This document shows, one piece after another, positions 44,853-53,921 of a DNA stretch of 64,000 bases (position 1 is the stretch's first letter; each line of letters opens with the position of its first letter). Source of the stretch: Thermaurantiacus tibetensis (GTDB lineage: Bacteria; Pseudomonadota; Alphaproteobacteria; Sphingomonadales; Sphingomonadaceae); assembly GCF_015354055.1 (NCBI RefSeq), contig NZ_JACHTM010000004.1, positions 1 through 64,000 on the forward strand, written 5' to 3'. The notes beneath the pieces were generated by a model. It searched no databases, had not been told where the DNA came from, and saw only the letters and a list, made by a program, of their open reading frames with translations. Both the position numbers and the translations under genes were made by a program.

Positions 44853-47137
44853 AGTTCGGAACCAGCCAGACGGGCGTCGGCAGGTCGGTCGAGCGGGTGG
44901 AGGACGGCCGGTTGCTCACCGGCCGCGGCCGCTACACCGACGACATCCGGCTGCCGGGCATGCTCCACGCGGTCACTCTGCGCTCGCCCTACGGGCATGC
45001 GCGGATCCGCCGCATCGACACCTCTGCTGCCGCGGCGATGCCCGGGGTGGTTGCCATCTACACCCACGCCGACGTGGCCGACTACGGCCCGGTGCCCTGC
45101 ATGGTGCCGCTCTCCGGCCCCATCCAGACTCCGCGCCTGCTGCTTGCGAAGGACGTGGTGCGGTTCGTGGGCGATGGCGTCGCCTTCGTGGTGGCCGAGA
45201 CCCGCGAGCAGGCCCGCGCCGCGGCCGATGCGATCGAGGTGGACTATGAGGAGCTGCCGGCGGTCGCCTCGATCGCGGCCGCGACCGCGCCCGGTGCGCC
45301 CAAGGTCTGGCCCGAGGCACCGTCGAACGTCCTCTTCACCTGGGAGGCCGGCGACGCGGCCGCTGCCGATGCGGCGATCGCGGCCGCCGCCCACCGCGTG
45401 TCGCTCCGCATCGTCCAGAACCGGGTGGCGCCCACCTCCATGGAGGTGCGCGCCGCCGTCGCCCAGTGGGAGGAGGGACAGGGAATCCTCCATGTCGGAA
45501 GCCAGGGCGTGGCCGGCATGCGCGCGCTCCTTGCCGGCATGGTCCTGAAGTGCCCGCCGGAGAGCCTGCGCATCGTCACCGGAGACGTCGGCGGCGGGTT
45601 CGGCATGAAGACCTTCATCTACCCCGAATATGCGCTGGTGCTGCACGCCGCCCGGGCGCTCGGGCGGCCGGTCAAGTGGGCGGGCGACCGGTCCGACGCC
45701 TTCCAGACCGACACCCACGGCCGGGCGATGGAAAGCGACGCCACGCTCGCGCTCGACGCGGACGGGCGCATCCTCGGCCTCAAGGTCGAGACCTGGTCCG
45801 ACCTCGGTGCCTACCAGGCCCAGTTCGGCCCCGCGATCCAGACCTTTGCCGGCGGGCGGATCCTCGGCGGCGTCTACCGGATTCCGGCCATCCACAACCG
45901 GGTCCATGGCGTCGTCACCAACACCGCCCCGGTCGATGCCTATCGCGGCGCCGGCCGGCCGGAGGCGACCTACATCATCGAACGGCTGATGGATGCGGCC
46001 GCCCACCGGCTCGGGCTCGGCACCGACGAGATCCGCCGGCGCAACCTGCTCACCCCCGACGAGCTGCCCCACGCCAACGGCCTCGGCCTCACCTTCGACG
46101 TGGGCAACTTCCCGGCCGTGCTCGAAAAGGCGCTGGCCAACGCCGACTGGGCCGGGGCGCCGGCACGCAGGGCCGAGGCGGCCCGGCGCGGCCGGCTCCA
46201 TGGCCGCGGCCTCTGCTACTATGTCGAGATTGCCGGCGGCGGCTCGGCCGAGGAGTTCGCCGACGTCCGCGTCGGGTCGGACGGGGTCGTCGAAGTGGCG
46301 GTCGGCACCCAGTCGAACGGGCAGGGACACGAGACGGTCTACGCCCAGGTGACGGCCGAGCGGCTCGGCATCCCCCTCGAGCAGGTGCGGATCGTCCAGG
46401 GCGATACTGCACGGCTCGACCAGGGCCATGGCACCGGCGGCTCGCGGTCGATGGCCTGGGGCGGCTCGGCCTGCCTCGAGGCGGCCGACGCGCTCGTCGC
46501 GCGCGGGATCGCGCTGGCCAAGGCCGACCTCGGCGACGAGGTGGACTATGCCGAGGGCCTGTTCCGCGCGCGCAATTCCAACGCCTCGCTCTCGCTCGCG
46601 GAGCTGGCCGCGCGGCACCCGGGCGGGCTCGACGGCCGCTCCCGCTACGCGCCGGAGCAGCCACGGCCGACCTTCCCCAACGGCTGCCACGTGGCCGAAG
46701 TGGAGATCGACCCGGAGACGGGGGTGGTGGAGGTGACGCGCTACAGCTGCGTCGACGACTTCGGGACCATCATCAACCCGCTTCTCCTCCAGGGCCAGAT
46801 CCACGGCGGGGTAGCGCAGGGCCTCGGCCAGGCGCTGCTTGAGAACGTGGTCTACGACGAGGCAGCGCAGCTGCTGACCGGAAGCTTCATGGACTATGGC
46901 CTGCCGCGCGCGGACGACATGCCGCCCGCGATCGCCTTCGATTCGCTGCCGACCCCCTCTCCCACCAACCCGCTGGGGGCCAAGGGCTGCGGCGAGGCCG
47001 GCACCATCGGCGCCATGCCCGCCATCATGAACGCCATCATCGACGCGCTCGGCGGAACACAGCTCGAGATGCCGGCGACGCCCGAGAAGATCTGGCGCCT
47101 GGCGCAGGCCCAGAGGCTCCCGCAGGCCGCGGAGTAG
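44849..47137 (+). CDS. Xanthine dehydrogenase-family molybdopterin-binding (large) subunit
   Basis: The 762-residue protein is the molybdenum-cofactor subunit of a xanthine dehydrogenase / CO-dehydrogenase-type hydroxylase. [21 protein letters not shown] opens it (shown to 20 residues). [50 protein letters not shown] and [19 protein letters not shown] are cofactor-site motifs, the last holding the catalytic Glu. The [10 protein letters not shown] loop differs from the AYRCSFR of true CO dehydrogenase, so CO oxidation is unlikely. No FAD or 2Fe-2S subunit gene lies beside it; partners must be elsewhere. Confidence 0.92.
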   Translation: MKFGTSQTGVGRSVERVEDGRLLTGRGRYTDDIRLPGMLHAVTLRSPYGHARIRRIDTSAAAAMPGVVAIYTHADVADYGPVPCMVPLSGPIQTPRLLLAKDVVRFVGDGVAFVVAETREQARAAADAIEVDYEELPAVASIAAATAPGAPKVWPEAPSNVLFTWEAGDAAAADAAIAAAAHRVSLRIVQNRVAPTSMEVRAAVAQWEEGQGILHVGSQGVAGMRALLAGMVLKCPPESLRIVTGDVGGGFGMKTFIYPEYALVLHAARALGRPVKWAGDRSDAFQTDTHGRAMESDATLALDADGRILGLKVETWSDLGAYQAQFGPAIQTFAGGRILGGVYRIPAIHNRVHGVVTNTAPVDAYRGAGRPEATYIIERLMDAAAHRLGLGTDEIRRRNLLTPDELPHANGLGLTFDVGNFPAVLEKALANADWAGAPARRAEAARRGRLHGRGLCYYVEIAGGGSAEEFADVRVGSDGVVEVAVGTQSNGQGHETVYAQVTAERLGIPLEQVRIVQGDTARLDQGHGTGGSRSMAWGGSACLEAADALVARGIALAKADLGDEVDYAEGLFRARNSNASLSLAELAARHPGGLDGRSRYAPEQPRPTFPNGCHVAEVEIDPETGVVEVTRYSCVDDFGTIINPLLLQGQIHGGVAQGLGQALLENVVYDEAAQLLTGSFMDYGLPRADDMPPAIAFDSLPTPSPTNPLGAKGCGEAGTIGAMPAIMNAIIDALGGTQLEMPATPEKIWRLAQAQRLPQAAE

Positions 47138-47139
47138 GC

Positions 47140-47580
47140 ATGGCCGGCTGGCTGCTCAAGTCCGAGCCCGACGTCTACTCCTGGGACGATCTCGTCCGCG
47201 ATGGCGAGACGGTCTGGGATGGGGTGCGCAACCCGCAGGCAGCGGCCAATCTTCGCGCCATGCGGGTCGGCGAGGAGGCGCTCTTCTACCACTCCAACAT
47301 CGGCAAGGCGGCGGTGGGCATCTGCCGGGTGACCGAGACCGCCTTTCCGGACCCGACCGACCCGAGCGGCCGCTGGGTCGCCGTGCGGGTCGCACCCGTT
47401 CGTCCGCTGCCGCGGCCGGTGAGCCTCGCCGAGATGAAGGCCGACCCGGCGCTTTCCGGCTTCCAGCTCATCCGCCAGTCGCGCCTGTCGGTCGTGCCGG
47501 TGCGGCCCGCGGAGTGGAGCCGGGTTCTCGAACTGGCCGGAGAGCCGCCCGTCGCGGGCGCAGCGCGCGCCACCGGCTGA
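47140..47580 (+). CDS. EVE domain protein
   Basis: The 146-residue product is a single EVE domain of the Thy28/PUA-like fold: [75 protein letters not shown] domains have an aromatic cage that reads modified bases in DNA or RNA. In bacteria they occur alone, as here, or fused to nucleases in defence. This stand-alone form is a common housekeeping gene, probably RNA-linked. It starts 2 nt after the molybdopterin subunit stop. Confidence 0.9.
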   Translation: MAGWLLKSEPDVYSWDDLVRDGETVWDGVRNPQAAANLRAMRVGEEALFYHSNIGKAAVGICRVTETAFPDPTDPSGRWVAVRVAPVRPLPRPVSLAEMKADPALSGFQLIRQSRLSVVPVRPAEWSRVLELAGEPPVAGAARATG

Positions 47581-47605
47581 CCGGAGGCGCGCGCCGTCCT
47601 CGGCG

Positions 47606-47839
47606 TCAGCGCGGCTTTGCCATCCCCGCGGCTGCCTGCTTCGGCGTCATCATCGCGCTGTTGTCGCGGCCGCCATCCTTGAATTCCTGGGCTTCCCGCC
47701 GCTGGGCCGCCGGGCCCTGGACGCAACGGTCGCGCACCTCCTTCGAGCACACCGGAAGGTCGGTGGCCGGCGCCATGTCCTGGGCGAGGACCGGCGCGGC
47801 CAGAGCCGCCGTGGCCAGGAACGCAAGCAGGATCTTCAT
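47606..47839 (-). CDS. Small exported protein, 77 aa
   Basis: I do not recognise the family. A signal peptide ([20 protein letters not shown]) precedes a mature part of about 57 residues containing two cysteines ([16 protein letters not shown]) spaced to form a possible disulfide. The rest is polar and ends [15 protein letters not shown] strong Shine-Dalgarno, GAGGAGG, stands 8 nt before the ATG, so this is probably a real gene. It is convergent with the EVE gene. The 116 nt upstream (47840-47955) would hold its promoter; no clear -35/-10 pair is seen. Confidence 0.7.
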   Translation of the reverse strand: MKILLAFLATAALAAPVLAQDMAPATDLPVCSKEVRDRCVQGPAAQRREAQEFKDGGRDNSAMMTPKQAAAGMAKPR

Positions 47840-47955
47840 GAACAGGTCCTCCTCGAGGCCGCCCCCTCTCCCCCCAATGGGAACGGCGCGGCTCGAGGCT
47901 GATAGCAGCCGCGGCGCCTTCTCGCCAGACGGGGGTGAAGGCGGCCGGTGCGCGA

Positions 47956-48342
47956 TCAGTCCGGGCGAGACCAGATCCATGCCCCCACGAGCAGCATCAG
48001 CGCGGCAACCAGCAGGAGAAGGGGCCAATCGGGCGCGCGCCACGCCCAGAAGATGGCAAGACCGGCGGCCATGCCAGCGGCCGAGGCGCGCTTGGCCGCC
48101 GGGGGAATGGCCCGGCGCGCCCGCCAAGCCTGCAATCCCGGGCCGAAGCGGGGGTGGGCGAGGAGCCAGCGCTCGAGCTGCGGCAGCGACCGCGCGAAGC
48201 CGAAGGCGGCGAGGATGAGGAAGGGCGTGGTGGGCAGGAGCGGCACGACCACGCCGACAAGCCCCAGCGCCAGCGCCGCGGTGCCGAGCGCCAGGTAGAG
48301 CAGGCGGGCGACACTCCAGCGCGACGGCGCCGGTCGCGCCAT
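47956..48342 (-). CDS. YbaN/DUF454-family inner-membrane protein
   Basis: The 128-residue protein has an N-terminal pair of membrane segments around LLYLALGTAALALGLVGVVV and the family motif PLLPTTPFLILAAFGFARSLP. LERWLLAHPRFGPGLQAWRA and two further C-terminal segments follow. This is the DUF454 (YbaN) pattern. Its function is unknown. Its ATG shares one base with the stop of the DUF302 gene (TGATG), so they are co-translated. Confidence 0.88.
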   Translation of the reverse strand: MARPAPSRWSVARLLYLALGTAALALGLVGVVVPLLPTTPFLILAAFGFARSLPQLERWLLAHPRFGPGLQAWRARRAIPPAAKRASAAGMAAGLAIFWAWRAPDWPLLLLVAALMLLVGAWIWSRPD

Positions 48343-48746
48343 CAGCCGGCAGCGAGCGTGCGTGCGACGCGCGCCAGCCGCTCGCCGGCATCCGTAGCCA
48401 GGGCCGCGATTTCCGGCCGGCTCCCGAGCCCGCCGGCGCCGAGCATGACCGCGGCATCGACGATGCGGACGAGGCTGCCGCCGTCCGTCTCCTCCACCGT
48501 CACGTTGCAGGGCAGGAGCAGGCCCATCTCCGGCACGGCGGAGACTGCTCTGTGGGCGAGCGCGGGGTTGCAGGCGCCGAGGATGGTGTAGCGGCGGAAG
48601 GAGACCCCGAGCTTCTCGCGGAACGCCTTGTCGAGGTCGATCCGCGAGATGATGCCGAAGCCGGCCTCGCCGAGCGCGGCCGTCGTGCGATCGATCGCCG
48701 TCTCGAACGGGCAGTCGAGGCGGACCTCGGTTCCAAGCTCGGCCAT
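48342..48746 (-). CDS. DUF302 protein
   Basis: The 134-residue product is one DUF302 domain: LDCPFETAIDRTTAALGEAGFGIISRIDLD near the start (shown in part, FETAIDRTTAALGEAGFGI), FRRYTILGACNPALAHRAVSA and LPCNVTVEETDGGSLVRIVD. The conserved ACNP and LPCN cysteines are present. DUF302 proteins are linked in other bacteria to metal or redox stress, but no reaction is established. There is no signal peptide with this start. ATG 48746 is 40 nt from the divergent GST gene. Confidence 0.88.
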   Translation of the reverse strand: MAELGTEVRLDCPFETAIDRTTAALGEAGFGIISRIDLDKAFREKLGVSFRRYTILGACNPALAHRAVSAVPEMGLLLPCNVTVEETDGGSLVRIVDAAVMLGAGGLGSRPEIAALATDAGERLARVARTLAAG

Positions 48747-48786
48747 TTGCGCTTCCCTTCCGCCTTTCCTATCGCCCCCAAGGCCC

Positions 48787-49797
48787 ATGCGACTCTACGG
48801 GACCGACCCAAGCTTTTACACGCGCAAGGCGTGGCTGTCGCTGACCGCGCTCGGGCTTCCCTTTGCCTATCGCCTCAAGACGCTGGCCAACAAGGCCGAG
48901 GTGGAAGCCGCGGTCGGCGGCTACCACCGCTTCCCCGTGGTCGACCTCGGCGACGGCACGTGGCTGGTCGACTCGACCCGGATCAGCCTTGCGCTCTCGG
49001 CCCGCGCGCCAGAACGGAGCCTCGTGCCCGACGACCCGGCGCTCGCCATCCTCGCGAGGATTGCCGACGACTGGTTCGACGAATGGTTCCTGAGGCCCGC
49101 CATCCTGTTCCGCGCGAAGTCGGCGGCAACCCGCGCCTGGGTGGCGCGGACGGGGGCGCTCAACCTGCTCGGCCGGCACCATGGCGAGGCGCCGAGCAAG
49201 GCGGAGGAAGAGGCGATCGCCCGCCTGCTGCCGGGCATCGACCGCTTCTTCCTCGAGAGCTGCGCGACGAACGGGGTGATCGGCGCCGGGATCGACGAGA
49301 CCGAAGCGCTGCTCGCCCGCGCGGCAGATGTCCTGCGCGACGCGCTTGCCCCCTTCCTCTTCGGGAGCCGGCTCTCGCTGGCCGATGCCGCGCTCTGGGG
49401 CTTCCTCGATTCAGGCCTGCTGTGGGAGCCGGAGGCGCGCGCATGGGTCGAGGCACATGCCCCGCACCTCATCGGCTGGCACGCCCGCGCGCTGGCGGCA
49501 GCCCGCGCCGGCGGCGGCGCCTGGGACGCGCTCGAGGTGGCGGCCGCGCGGCTCGAGCCGCTGCTGGGGGGCGATGCGCTCGGCTTCGCGCCCTTCCTCG
49601 CGGCCAACCGGGCCGCGCTTGCCGATGGCACGAAGCGGGTCCGGGTGGGTGCCGTCGAGGTGCCGGCGCGCGGCTTCACCGAGAAGTGCCGGGCGGAGAT
49701 TGCCGGCGAGATCGCCGCGCTCGCGCCGGCCGATCGTGCCCGGCTGCAGGCAGCGGCGGGTGACTGGCCGCTGCTTGCCGTCTATCTTGAGCGTTGA
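48787..49797 (+). CDS. Glutathione S-transferase-family protein
   Basis: The N-terminal thioredoxin-like domain (MRLYGTDPSFYTRKAWLSL, HRFPVVDLGDGTWLVDST) is that of a GST, with Ser/Tyr near the active-site position and a cis-Pro in FPVVD. An all-alpha domain follows (DPALAILARIADDWFDEWFL, SLADAALWGFLDSGLL). At 336 residues it is about 100 longer than usual. The extra C-terminal part (GTKRVRVGAVEVPARGF) is not recognisable. The substrate is unknown. ATG 48787 is chosen at the conserved opening. Confidence 0.82.
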   Translation: MRLYGTDPSFYTRKAWLSLTALGLPFAYRLKTLANKAEVEAAVGGYHRFPVVDLGDGTWLVDSTRISLALSARAPERSLVPDDPALAILARIADDWFDEWFLRPAILFRAKSAATRAWVARTGALNLLGRHHGEAPSKAEEEAIARLLPGIDRFFLESCATNGVIGAGIDETEALLARAADVLRDALAPFLFGSRLSLADAALWGFLDSGLLWEPEARAWVEAHAPHLIGWHARALAAARAGGGAWDALEVAAARLEPLLGGDALGFAPFLAANRAALADGTKRVRVGAVEVPARGFTEKCRAEIAGEIAALAPADRARLQAAAGDWPLLAVYLER

Positions 49798-49808
49798 GGG
49801 AGAGCGGG

Positions 49809-50669
49809 ATGGACCGGCTGGGCGAGGACGAGACCTGGGTCCGCATGTCGGGGGTGTCGCGGCGGGCGGCGCTCGGCGGCGGCGCCGTGGCGCTCGGCCA
49901 TGCGCTTGCCGCCCAGCCGGTTGCCTCGACCGTCATCCGCACGCCGGCCGAGGGGCTAGAGGCCACGATGCTGCGCTTCCCGGCCGCAGGCGGGTTCCTG
50001 ATGAACGCCTATCGCGCGAAGCCCGCGCGCGGGAAGCCCCGCCCGGTGGTGCTCGTCGTCCAGGAGATCTTCGGGCTCCACGAATGGATCCGCGACGTGA
50101 CCCGCCGCCTTGCGCACGCCGGCTTCTACGCGATCGCGGCCGATCTTTTCCAGCGCCACGGGGACCCGACGAAAATCGCCGACATCCGGACCTTGCGCGA
50201 GGCCATCATCAGCAAGGTGGCCGACGCGGACGTGATGGCCGATCTCGACGCGCTTGCCGTCTTCGCGGCGACCGATGGCGGCAACGCCCGGCGGCTGGGC
50301 ATCACCGGCTTCTGCTGGGGCGGGCGGATCGTCTGGCTCTATGCCGCCCACAACCCGCAGCTGAAGGCGGGCGTTGCCTGGTATGGCCGGCTGACGGGCG
50401 ACGTGAATGCGCTGACACCGCGCAACCCGATCGATGTGGTAGGCCAGCTCAGGGCCCCAGTGCTCGGCCTCTACGGCACGCAGGACCGGGGGATTCCGGT
50501 CTCCGACGTCGAGGCGATGAACGCCGCACTGAAGGCGGCGGGCAGGCCCTCGGAGATCCGGCTGTTCGAGGCCGACCACGGCTTCCTCGCCGACTATCGC
50601 CCGAGCTATTCGCCGACCGCGGCACCGGTGGCCTGGGCGGCGGCGCTCGACTGGTTCAGGAAGCTCTGA
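49809..50669 (+). CDS. Dienelactone hydrolase-family protein with Tat-like leader
   Basis: The 286-residue hydrolase has C169 in GITGFCWGGRIVW as nucleophile, E86 in LVVQEIFGLHEW, Asp in YGTQDRGIP and His in EADHGFLADY. This is the Cys-Asp-His triad with supporting Glu of dienelactone hydrolases. The N-terminus SRRAALGGGAVALGHALAAQ looks like a Tat signal, suggesting a periplasmic esterase. GGGAG precedes ATG 49809, so the TTG overlapping the GST stop is less likely as start. The last 14 nt overlap a convergent hydrolase. Confidence 0.86.
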   Translation: MDRLGEDETWVRMSGVSRRAALGGGAVALGHALAAQPVASTVIRTPAEGLEATMLRFPAAGGFLMNAYRAKPARGKPRPVVLVVQEIFGLHEWIRDVTRRLAHAGFYAIAADLFQRHGDPTKIADIRTLREAIISKVADADVMADLDALAVFAATDGGNARRLGITGFCWGGRIVWLYAAHNPQLKAGVAWYGRLTGDVNALTPRNPIDVVGQLRAPVLGLYGTQDRGIPVSDVEAMNAALKAAGRPSEIRLFEADHGFLADYRPSYSPTAAPVAWAAALDWFRKL

Positions 50670-51414
50670 AGCCGGCGAGCGCGGCGAGAAGCGCTTCGCC
50701 GAACTCCGGGCGGGTGACGGCCGACATGTGATTGCCCGGCACCTCGAGGAGCCGCGCGTCGGGAAGCGCTGCAGCCAGCGCCGAAGCCGAGCCGTTGTCG
50801 CGGTCGTCCGTGCCGCAGATCACGGCGACCGGCAGGGTGAGTTCGGCCAGGGCAGACTCGGGCGTGCCGCGGAAGCCGGAGACGAGCGGCAGCAGCGCCT
50901 CGGGTTTTGGGACATTGGCCTTCATGAAAGCCTCGGCGAACCATTCGGCCGAGTTGCGCGGCCAGCTGCCCCGCCCCTCGATCAGCCGGGCGAACCAGCG
51001 GCCCCGCGCCTCGCCGCCCGTCAGCCCCTCGAGCCCCATGCCGGCAAGGATCGCCGCCCGCGGTCTCACCTCCCCGCGCACGAGGAGCCGGACGGTGGTG
51101 CGCGCGCCGAGCGAATAGCCGCCGACGACAAGCTCGGGCCCAAGGCCGAGGTGGGCGACGAGCGCCTCGGCATCCTTCGCCAGCGCGTCCTCGGGCCAGC
51201 CCTCGGGGCCCGCGGGCGCGTCGCTCGCGCCATGGCCGCGGAGATCGGGAAGGATGACGCGATAGCCGGCCGCGACGAGGCGCGCGGCCGTGCCGTGGCG
51301 GACCCAGTTCACCTCCGCGGTCGAGAAGAGGCCGTGGAGCAGCAGCACCGGCGGGCCCTCGCCCTCGTCGCGGAAGGCAAGGCCCGTGCCGTCGAAGCTT
51401 GTCAAGCGCGGCAT
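50656..51414 (-). CDS. Alpha/beta hydrolase
   Basis: The 252-residue cytosolic hydrolase has VLLLHGLFSTAEVNW (oxyanion), VVGGYSLGARTTVRLL with the nucleophile Ser, ICGTDDRDNGSA for the acid and EVPGNHMSAV for the catalytic His. It resembles epoxide hydrolase- or haloperoxidase-like esterases; the substrate is unknown. The start ATG shares one base with the asd stop (TGATG), so it is translated with asd. Confidence 0.86.
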   Translation of the reverse strand: MPRLTSFDGTGLAFRDEGEGPPVLLLHGLFSTAEVNWVRHGTAARLVAAGYRVILPDLRGHGASDAPAGPEGWPEDALAKDAEALVAHLGLGPELVVGGYSLGARTTVRLLVRGEVRPRAAILAGMGLEGLTGGEARGRWFARLIEGRGSWPRNSAEWFAEAFMKANVPKPEALLPLVSGFRGTPESALAELTLPVAVICGTDDRDNGSASALAAALPDARLLEVPGNHMSAVTRPEFGEALLAALAGFRAS

Positions 51415-52454
51415 CAGCCCTTCTTCAGGTGGCGGCGGCCGAGGAGCTCGGCGATCTGCACGGCATTGAGCGCCGCGCCCTTGCGGAGATTGTCGGAGAC
51501 GCACCAGAGCGACAGGCCGTTCTCGACCGTGGGGTCCTTCCGAACGCGGGACACGAAGGTGGCATAATCCCCCACGCACTCGACCGGGGTGACGTAGCCG
51601 CCGTCCTCGCGCCGGTCGACGAGCATCACGCCCGGGGCCTCGCGCAGGATGGCCTGGGCGCGGGCGACCGAGAGGGGCCGCTCGAGCTCGACGGTGATGG
51701 CCTCGGAATGGCCGACGAACACGGGCACGCGCACGCAGGTCGCGGTCACCTTGATGGCGGGGTCGAGGATCTTCTGGGTCTCGACCGCCATCTTCCACTC
51801 CTCCCTGGTGTAGCCGTCGTAGCCCGAGTCGGGCCCGAGGAAGACGTCGATGTGGGGAATGACGTTGAAGGCGATCTGCTTCGTGAACCTGGCAGGCTCG
51901 CGCCGGTCGCCCACGAAGATGGCGCGCGCCTGCTCGAAGAGCTCGTCCATGGCGGCCTTGCCCGCGCCCGAGACCGACTGGTAGGTCGACACCACCACCC
52001 GGCGGATGGTGGCGGCATCGTGGAGCGGTTTCAGCGCGACCACCATCTGCGCCGTCGAGCAGTTGGGGTTGGCGATGATTCGGCGCTTCGCGTAGCCGTC
52101 GATCGCGTCCGGGTTCACCTCGGGCACGATGAGTGGCACGTCGGGCTCCATGCGGTAGAGCGAGCTGTTGTCGATGACGATGCAGCCCGCTGCCGCGGCG
52201 CGGGGGGCGTGGATCTTCGTGGGCCCCGAGCCGGCGGCGAAGAGGGCGATGTCCCAGCCGGAGAAGTCGAAGTGCTCGAGGTTGCGGACGGTGAGCTCGC
52301 GGCCCGTCTCGCCGAAGTCGACCCGGCTCCCGACCGAGCGCGACGAGGCGACGGCCGCGACCTCGTCGGCAGGGAACTCCCGCTCGGCAAGGATGTTCAG
52401 CATCTCGCGGCCGACGTTTCCGGTCGCGCCGACGACGGCAATCCTGTATCCCAA
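51414..52454 (-). CDS. asd: Aspartate-semialdehyde dehydrogenase
   Basis: Asd reduces aspartyl phosphate to the semialdehyde, the branch point to lysine/diaminopimelate, threonine and methionine. The 346-residue enzyme has the NADP motif IAVVGATGNVGREML, the nucleophile C132 in IANPNCSTAQMVVAL and the acid/base His in RVPVFVGHSEAI. It starts at TTG 52454, supported by GGGAG 7 nt upstream; the nearby ATG is out of frame. Confidence 0.96.
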   Translation of the reverse strand: MGYRIAVVGATGNVGREMLNILAEREFPADEVAAVASSRSVGSRVDFGETGRELTVRNLEHFDFSGWDIALFAAGSGPTKIHAPRAAAAGCIVIDNSSLYRMEPDVPLIVPEVNPDAIDGYAKRRIIANPNCSTAQMVVALKPLHDAATIRRVVVSTYQSVSGAGKAAMDELFEQARAIFVGDRREPARFTKQIAFNVIPHIDVFLGPDSGYDGYTREEWKMAVETQKILDPAIKVTATCVRVPVFVGHSEAITVELERPLSVARAQAILREAPGVMLVDRREDGGYVTPVECVGDYATFVSRVRKDPTVENGLSLWCVSDNLRKGAALNAVQIAELLGRRHLKKG

Positions 52455-52582
52455 GGCATGTCTCCCGAGGTTGCCCGACCAGCGGGCGGGCAGCGGGGGG
52501 GGCCTAGCGGGAGACGTCGGGCGAGGGAAGCGCTCTTGCCTGAAATCTGGCGTGGCGTGGGCGCTGGCGAAGGAGGCGGCGG

Positions 52583-53212
52583 GTGGCGACGGATGCGAAG
52601 GACCTTCTCGACTCGATCCGCGCAGGGGCGCCGTCCCTGTTCCGGCTGCGCTGGTGGGCGATCGCGCTCAAGGGCCTGTTCGGCGTCATCTTCGGGATCC
52701 TCGCGCTGGTGACGCCCGGGCCGGCGCTCTTCTCGCTGGTGCTCGTCTTTGGCATTTTCGCAGTCGCCGACGGCATTGCCGGGGTCATCGCGGCCTGGGG
52801 CCGCGCGCGGAACGGCGAGGCCTGGGTCTGGTTCGCGGTGGCGTCGGTCGCGTCGATCGTGCTCGGCGTGCTCGCCTTCGTCTGGCCGCTCGCGACTGCG
52901 TTCGTGCTTACCCTCTTCATCGGTGCGAACGCGGCGGTGACGGGGGTCGCGACGCTCGTCTCCGCGGTGCGCCTCCCGGCCGACCATGGCCGCGGCTGGT
53001 TCATCCTCGCCGGGATCCTGGGCCTCGTCTTCGCCGGGCTCATCCTGTTCAACCCGCTTGCCGGCGCGGTGGCCATCACGTGGATCATCGGCGCCTGGGC
53101 GTTCGCGACCGGCATTCTCTTCATCCTGGTCGGCTTCCGGCTGAGGTCGCTGAAGGGGCGGCTCGATGCCGGGCTGGAGCGGGTGCGGGACCGGCTCGCC
53201 GGAGGCGGCTGA
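52583..53212 (+). CDS. HdeD-like membrane protein
   Basis: The 209-residue protein has six membrane segments in three repeated pairs, with WWAIALKGLFGVIFGILALVTPG, VLGVLAFVWPLATA and GLVFAGLILFNPLAG showing the HdeD-type glycine/proline loops (first shown partly as GLFGVIFGILALVTPG). HdeD in E. coli relates to acid resistance at high cell density; here the role is unproven. The start GTG 52583 sits behind AGGAGG, a strong ribosome site. The gene is divergent from asd. Confidence 0.86.
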   Translation: MATDAKDLLDSIRAGAPSLFRLRWWAIALKGLFGVIFGILALVTPGPALFSLVLVFGIFAVADGIAGVIAAWGRARNGEAWVWFAVASVASIVLGVLAFVWPLATAFVLTLFIGANAAVTGVATLVSAVRLPADHGRGWFILAGILGLVFAGLILFNPLAGAVAITWIIGAWAFATGILFILVGFRLRSLKGRLDAGLERVRDRLAGGG

Positions 53213-53216
53213 AGCC

Positions 53217-53921
53217 CTAGCGCGCGCGGGCGGGCGTGGCGCCGGCGAACAGCGCCGGAGGCGCGACCGTTCCCATGGTGATGTAGAACTTGGCAAGGTC
53301 GTCGAACTTCATGCCCGGCACGACCCGGACGTTCGCGGCGGGCACGAAGAGCAGCGCGCCACCGATGGGCACGGGGGCGGTCGGGATGAGGATGAGCCGC
53401 GACGGCCCGTTGCCCACGTCGAAGACCTCGGGGCTTGCAAGCAGGGCCAGCACCTCCGCGCCATCGCCGAAGCGGGCGGTGACCACCGACATGGAGGCCA
53501 TTTCCTCCTTGCTGTCGCCGCCCATGGTGCGGACGAGCTGGGCAAAGGGCTGGTAGAGCTTGCCTACGACCGGCAGGCGGGAGAGGAGGCCATCGACCCA
53601 GGATTCGAGGAGACCCTTCGCGCCCGACTGCACGAGGGCGCCGAGCGCGGTGATGCCGGCGACGATGACGAGCAGGCCGAACCAGAAGCCGGCGGCGGCA
53701 CCGGCGGCGCCGAGCGTGACCAGCCGGCCGAGCCCGGCGATGAGCCCGCCGAGGAAGGTGTCGGGCCCGAAGACGGCGCCGAGCTGGCCGAGAACCCAGG
53801 CCAGCGCCACCACCGTCAGGATGAGGGGGAGGAGGAAGAGGAGGCCGGTGAGGAACAGGCCCGCAACCTTGCGGGCCAGGAGCGCCGGCGACCGGCGGGC
53901 GAGGTCCGCAAGGCTGGTCAT
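53217..53921 (-). CDS. DUF502 membrane protein
   Basis: The 234-residue protein has two membrane segments ([20 protein letters not shown] near 23-42 and a pair near 70-95) and a C-terminal soluble part. VPVVGKLY-like [34 protein letters not shown] and [15 protein letters not shown] are DUF502 signatures. The function is unknown. Its ATG overlaps the leuB stop by 4 nt, placing it at the end of a leuD-leuB-DUF502 run. Confidence 0.88.
   Translation of the reverse strand: MTSLADLARRSPALLARKVAGLFLTGLLFLLPLILTVVALAWVLGQLGAVFGPDTFLGGLIAGLGRLVTLGAAGAAAGFWFGLLVIVAGITALGALVQSGAKGLLESWVDGLLSRLPVVGKLYQPFAQLVRTMGGDSKEEMASMSVVTARFGDGAEVLALLASPEVFDVGNGPSRLILIPTAPVPIGGALLFVPAANVRVVPGMKFDDLAKFYITMGTVAPPALFAGATPARAR

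Noticed and set aside
44849-47137. Carbon monoxide dehydrogenase large subunit
   Set aside because: The AYRCSFR active-site loop is replaced by [10 protein letters not shown], and no CoxM or CoxS gene is adjacent.
47140-47580. EVE gene as part of a modification-sensing defence system
   Set aside because: It is a stand-alone EVE domain without a nuclease partner, in a housekeeping setting far from the CRISPR locus.
47911-47943. CGCCTTC/GAAGGCG inverted repeat as a terminator
   Set aside because: The stem is 7 bp with a 15-nt loop, has no T tract and is mid-intergenic. It is weak at this GC content.
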